Shown one piece after another: positions 59,574 to 64,000 of a DNA stretch of 64,000 nucleotides. Position 1 is the stretch's first letter. Each line of letters begins with the position of its first letter. The notes beneath the pieces are model-generated. The model saw only the letters and a list, made by a program, of their open reading frames with translations, had not been told where the DNA came from and ran no database searches. This DNA is from Temnothorax longispinosus (lineage: Eukaryota > Arthropoda > Insecta > Hymenoptera > Formicidae). Location of the stretch: positions 19,447,701-19,511,700 of the forward strand of contig NC_092360.1 of assembly GCF_030848805.1 (NCBI RefSeq). The letters run 5' to 3'. The translations under genes were made by a program, and so were the position numbers.

Positions 59574-62500
59574 ATGTTCTTCATCGTTCTGTGCATCCTT
59601 GCAATATCGCTCGACACTGCATCCTCTCGTCGCATAGACAACGTGATCCTACAATTTATCGCCGATGCGACGCCCATTTTATTCTCGCCGTCGAGGATAT
59701 TTTTACATACATGCATCAGCTGTGGCAAGATTTTCGAATTCACATTTCGAGATTCTTAAAAAATACAATTAAAAAAAATAAATAAATAAAATGTAAATTA
59801 TGAAGTAAACTTTAAGAAAGAGAAAGAGAGGAACAGAGACTTTTTTAAAATCTCAATTTAGAACATCACATAAACTAATCACATTACCATGAACTTCGTT
59901 ATATCCTGGAATAGAATATGTCATGATATAAAATTATAATAATTTTATTCAAGAAAACAAATAAAAATATTAAAAGAATTTTAATTGATTCCTTTCTTCT
60001 TTTTTTTTTCAGATGACACGATTAAATTATCGAGAGAAATGTCAAACTATCGTTTGATTCATGGCATCCATAATTTCGTCGAGGATCTCGAAGAGAGAAT
60101 TTACGACAATTTAGAACATCGAAATCTTTACATGCTGGACCTGCACTGCGATTATGCCATCGACATTTTACGACAGGTACTGACAGGTCTGTCTGGGAGC
60201 ACAAATACAATCCCTATGAAAGTGGCACACCACTTTAAAAAATAAAAATTTTATTAACAGTCCTATTTGCATCCACAATATTCCTATAATTTCTGATGAT
60301 TTTTAGAAATAATTCCATTGATATATATCGTTTAAAAAAACATCTAAAAAACGGAACTATTTTAAAAAAACCAGCCAGAGCTATTAAACTGTTGTGGATG
60401 CAAATAGAACTCTTGATGATAAAACTTGTGATTTTTTAAAATAAGGCACCAATTTCACAGACACACAAATAAACGTTGACTCTCGGATTAAAAGGATCGA
60501 AAAAGTAAAGGCAATGCGACTCTCCACCTCATCACTCACTGTTTATCGACGTTAAAAATTTTGCCTGAGACCTACAATATTCACTTGCGGTTGCCTAATA
60601 AATTTAGATTACAGTCCATTGTCAATTAAAAAATGTCTTTAACGTTCCTAAACTAATGGTATATAAGAGTTACAGGGAGTTCTTTCGTCATCCGTTTAAA
60701 CTAATTAATTATTAGGTATGTATCTGACATTGTGCAATAGGCGCATTCGAAGAGAATGTTCATCGCCCCGACAAAGTGGCTACTTCTTCAAGATCGAAGA
60801 ACGATAATCGATAACACCAACATAACTTCCACGTATGACAACTCGATACTGGACGTCTTTAAGGATCTAGCTGTCTATCCTGACAGTGACGTGGTCCTCG
60901 CTCGAAGATTCGACAGTGACTTTCTTCATCTGATGTCCGTGTACAGACCGAGTCCACAACGAGCAGTGATATGGGAAAATCGCGGGAATTGGACAGTCAA
61001 GAACGGTTTACAAATGAGTACTTTCGACGCGTCTCCGACACGGAGAAGAAATCTTCAACAGACGGCTCTTAAATCCTGTCTCGTGGTACTTTGAACATGT
61101 ATTCGTCCACCGTGCAAAGAATAGCATTTATTGTACACTGAAAAAAAAATTTGTTAATCCGAAAAATTTATATTTAGTCCAATATGATCAACTAAACATT
61201 TTAGTTAGTTAACTTAACCCCTCGCTTAACCCTTTCGGTACAGAACGATCGAGACGCGAACGGCCCTCCAGTGGACGAAACGTTGATCTGCCGATATACG
61301 CGATTCGGCCGAGAGAGCTAGGTACTTGACGTTCAACGCCTTCAATTATTATATAAAATAAAACTCAATAACAAAAACAATTTAAAAAGTTTATTAACAA
61401 AAACATTTCAAGTAACATTTCAAGTTGCTCGGACGCAGTTGCCATGTGGACAGTGACTACAGTTACTGCTCGGTCGCAGCAGTTAGCATGTGGACAGTGA
61501 CTATAGTTACTGTTCGGCCGCAGCGAGCAGTATAATGTATAATGGACAGTAACTGTAGTCACTCTCCGTACTGAAAGGATTAATAAATTGTTGAAACAAC
61601 CAATATTCAGTTAACTAATAAACTAACTAACTAATTAACTAACTAACAACTAACTAACATGTATAGTAGTTGAACGTATCGGACTAAATATTTTTTCGGA
61701 TTAACAATTTTTTTTTAAGTGTATCAGTGATACATAATCAAAGATATATTCTCTTTACAAGTATTTAATACATGTACATTAGGGTGTATCATTTTGGAGC
61801 AACTTTTTTTTTTATTTTACGAATAGCATATATACTTGCAGGAAGGTAAAATAAGATACCTGTTAAAATTTTAGCCCTTAATATTAATATTAACAGGTTG
61901 CTCATCGTGATTTTTTATTTTTTATTTAGTAAGATAGAAAAAATTTTATAACTATCTAACAAACAGTAATACAGCATTGCGCCACATAGATTTTCTGTAG
62001 TAAATTTACCGCTCTACAAAAAAGATCTCTTATCATTTATTCATAAATTCAACCGTTCAAAAGATATTCAAAGTTAAAGTTTGATAAATTTTATAAAACT
62101 TGTTTTTGCTTCTTATGAATTTTGTATCATATCGACTATCAAAAATTATGAAATAATCATTATATATTTTTGTAGAAAATTTAACGATCTACAAAAAAGG
62201 TCTCTTATATTTTTTTCATAAATATAACCATTTAGACGATATTAAGGTTTATACTTTGAACTTTAAACCTTAATATCGTCTAAATGGTTATATTTATGAA
62301 AAAAATATAAGAGACCTTTTTTGTAGATCGTTAAATTTTCTACAAAAATATGTATTTCTTATTTCATAATTTTTGATAGTCGATATGAAACATCATTCAT
62401 AAGAAGCAAAAACAAGTTTTATAAAATTTATCAAACTTTAACTTTGAATATCTTTTGAACGGTTGAATTTATGAAAAAATGATAAGAAATCTTTTTTGTA

Positions 62501-63398
62501 GAGCGGTAAATTTACTACAGAAAATCTATGTGGCGCAATGCTGTATTACTGTTTGTTAGATAGTTATAACATTTTTTCTATCTTACTAAATAAAAAATAA
62601 AAAATTGCGATGAGCGACCTGTTAATATTAATATTAAAGGCTAAAATTTTAACAGGTATCTTATTTTACCTTCCTGCAAGTATATGCTATTCGTGAAATG
62701 AAAAAAAAAGTTGCTCTAAAATGACACACCCTAAATTGTACATTTACTATTATTTCATTCTAATAAGAAAGTAGAAAAGACAAAAACGCCGCAAATGTAA
62801 CTCAGGAGTAAGTATACTATGGGCGTTCTAAATCACTTGTGGAGGAGGAAGACGGCGTGGTGGGGGGTGACGTCACCGGCATGGTGGGATATGACGTCAT
62901 CGGCGTAGAGGTGGATGACGGCATGTTTGCATCATTAATTAAATTTTTTTTATTAAATAATTATATTAATTAAATTAGGTTATATAAAATTATATTAATT
63001 TATAGGTTATAAATAATTAAATTAATTGAGTTAGGTTATGATTCATTATAACCTAATTTAATTTATATAATTATTTAATAAAAAAAAATTTAATTAATGA
63101 TGCAAACATGCCGTCATCCACCTCCAAGCCGATGACGTCATACCCTACCACTCCGGTGACGTCACCCTCCACCACGCCGTCTTCCCCCTCCACAAGTGAT
63201 TTAGAACGCCCATAGTATACCTACTTTCAGGCTTTAGATATTTGAAACTCTGCGCAGAGGTACATTTTTTTCATCTTTGCAGATAACAAATCCTGACACG
63301 ATCAATCACTTGACTGATTTTATGTATAAATTAGTAGATCCTATGGCGAAGATTAATTATGTCTGGGTACACCATTTAGTGAACCGCATGAACGCAAC
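59574..63398 (+). CDS. Ionotropic receptor, IR75-like, paralogue 2 (first four exons, partial)
   Basis: Second IR75-type receptor, close paralogue of the gene at 12005-19544. Exons: 59574-59724, 60013-60176, 60741-61085, 63283-63398; they encode the first 258 residues and correspond one to one, phase for phase, with exons 1-4 of the first gene (exons 2 and 4 have identical lengths, exon 3 is two codons shorter). Landmarks: signal-like MFFIVLCILAISLD, DDTIKLS, NLEHRNLYMLDLHCDYAIDI, FIAPTKWLL, YPDSDVVLARRFDSDFL, ITNPDTINHLTDF. Intron 1 again uses a GC donor (TGTG|GCAAGA at 59725). No frameshift or stop appears, so the gene is probably live. The S1 lobe, membrane segments and pore lie beyond the right edge. 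Intron 3 has grown to 2.2 kb through foldback insertions (275 bp in the first gene). Confidence 0.88.
60185..60466. repeat. Hairpin element in receptor-2 intron 2
   Basis: Inverted arms include CTATTTGCATCCACAA against TTGTGGATGCAAATAG, and the outer ends GTCTGTC / CACAGACAC resemble the end of the Foldback-like element at 47543. It begins about 8 bp after the exon-2 donor. Confidence 0.65.
61140..61720. repeat. Foldback MITE interrupted by a TTAA element
   Basis: Outer inverted ends TTGTTAATCCGAAAAATTTA / ATTTTTTCGGATTAACAA with internal GTTAGTTAACT repeats. A 350-bp second element (61230-61579) is inserted in it, giving a nested pair in receptor intron 3. Confidence 0.75.
61230..61579. mobile_element. 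TTAA-flanked MITE (350 bp)
   Basis: Bounded by TTAA on both sides with inverted ends CCCTTTCGGTAC / GTACTGAAAGG. It contains a duplicated GTGGACAGTGACTA segment. The TTAA target suggests piggyBac-type mobilisation. No coding region. Confidence 0.75.
61780..62734. repeat. 955-bp near-perfect foldback
   Basis: Arms of about 470 bp (TTAGGGTGT...TGGAGCAACTTT and the complement) meet near 62255 and pair with few mismatches. Non-coding, in receptor-2 intron 3. The low arm divergence implies a recent insertion or ongoing conversion between arms. Confidence 0.9.
62812..63220. repeat. Foldback carrying TGACGTCA palindromes
   Basis: Ends GTATACTATGGGCGTTCTAA are inverted. Each arm of about 120 bp includes two CRE-type octamers (TGACGTCA) in GC-rich context, giving four in 409 bp; the centre is AT-rich. 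It lies 62 bp upstream of receptor exon 4. Confidence 0.88.
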
Positions 63399-64000
63399 GT
63401 GAGTCTTATTCTCCTGACGGTAAAACATATCAATATTGTTAAGATCTTTATGAAGTAACTTTAACGACAATAAAACCGAGTTTGTTAATTGCAAATCTAA
63501 CAATCATAGACTACGTTTACACGGACCGATTTACACCAAAGTTATAACATCGATGTTATAACTACTGACGTTAGATGCTGCAGTGTAAACACTCTTTTAC
63601 GACGAAGTTATTACATCGATGTATGATAGTAACTCAAAGTCGTTTGGTGAAGAGGCTTAGGGTTACTACATCGACGTAAAAAGGATGTGTAAACGGTCGC
63701 ATAAATGCAAATCTTAAAAGGATAAAGCTGTAAAACGAAATATAAAATCATTTATTAGACGAGCTTAGTGATCAGACAATTATACCTATAGATGACAAAA
63801 ATCAGTTTTCATAATTAGATGTATAAATGAAGCTGATTACTTAATTATATAAGCATATGTGCCATGCGTCTCATTAACAAAAATAAAGCGTATGATGCGA
63901 CCTTATCGAACTCGAACGCGAAAAAATACCGTCACAATTGTTCGACTATCTTCTTTAAAAACGTTTCTACACTTTTGACCAATACATGAAATAATTTACG
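63399..64000 (+). other. Start of receptor-2 intron 4
   Basis: Begins at the GTGAGT donor. At 63508-63706 there is an imperfect inverted repeat (CGTTTACAC / GTGTAAACG, with ACATCGATGT-type strings inside), probably another old MITE. No exon is seen to the window end. Confidence 0.5.

Overview
The window is nuclear DNA from an insect, most likely an ant or another hymenopteran. The evidence is an AT-rich background, small spliced exons, two IR75-type olfactory ionotropic receptor genes, an animal dynactin subunit gene and a dense load of DNA transposons. All names come from reading translated sequence against families I know; no search was run.

Layout. 1-11.6 kb is non-coding apart from a GC-rich island near 2.7-3.1 kb that may hold an exon, plus short inverted and direct repeats. 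12.0-19.5 kb (+) is a complete ten-exon IR75-like receptor (654 codons). 20.3-21.5 kb (-) is a complete four-exon DCTN5 gene, convergent with the receptor. 22.1-25.9 kb (+) is a complete ten-exon leukotriene-A4-hydrolase-like gene, head to head with DCTN5, whose zinc and catalytic motifs are destroyed although every frame and splice junction is intact. 26.66-27.16 kb is a 500-N gap. It is followed by a GC-rich satellite of about 84 bp that switches orientation, then a 17/31-bp satellite.

29.7-57.2 kb is repeat-rich and largely broken. It holds duplicated transposon DNA, a small zinc-finger gene (35 kb, -), several foldback elements and a 90-bp satellite with a 619-codon open frame inside a foldback (38.7-41.0 kb). 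Next come pseudogenes of a threonine-dehydratase-like enzyme and of a TPR-ankyrin protein, an orphan kelch exon, a 3-kb Foldback-like element with a 9-bp target duplication, and an almost complete Helitron (51.19-57.15 kb).

57.2-64 kb holds a second IR75-like receptor (+), a paralogue of the first. Its first four coding exons are present and it runs off the right edge. Its third intron is packed with nested foldback elements.

Both receptors share exon phases, an unusual GC-AG first intron and homologous upstream sequence, so they are a duplicated pair now separated by about 40 kb of other genes and mobile DNA. The likely live genes are the two receptors, DCTN5, the LTA4H-like pseudoenzyme and perhaps the zinc-finger gene. 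The rest is transposon-derived or decayed.
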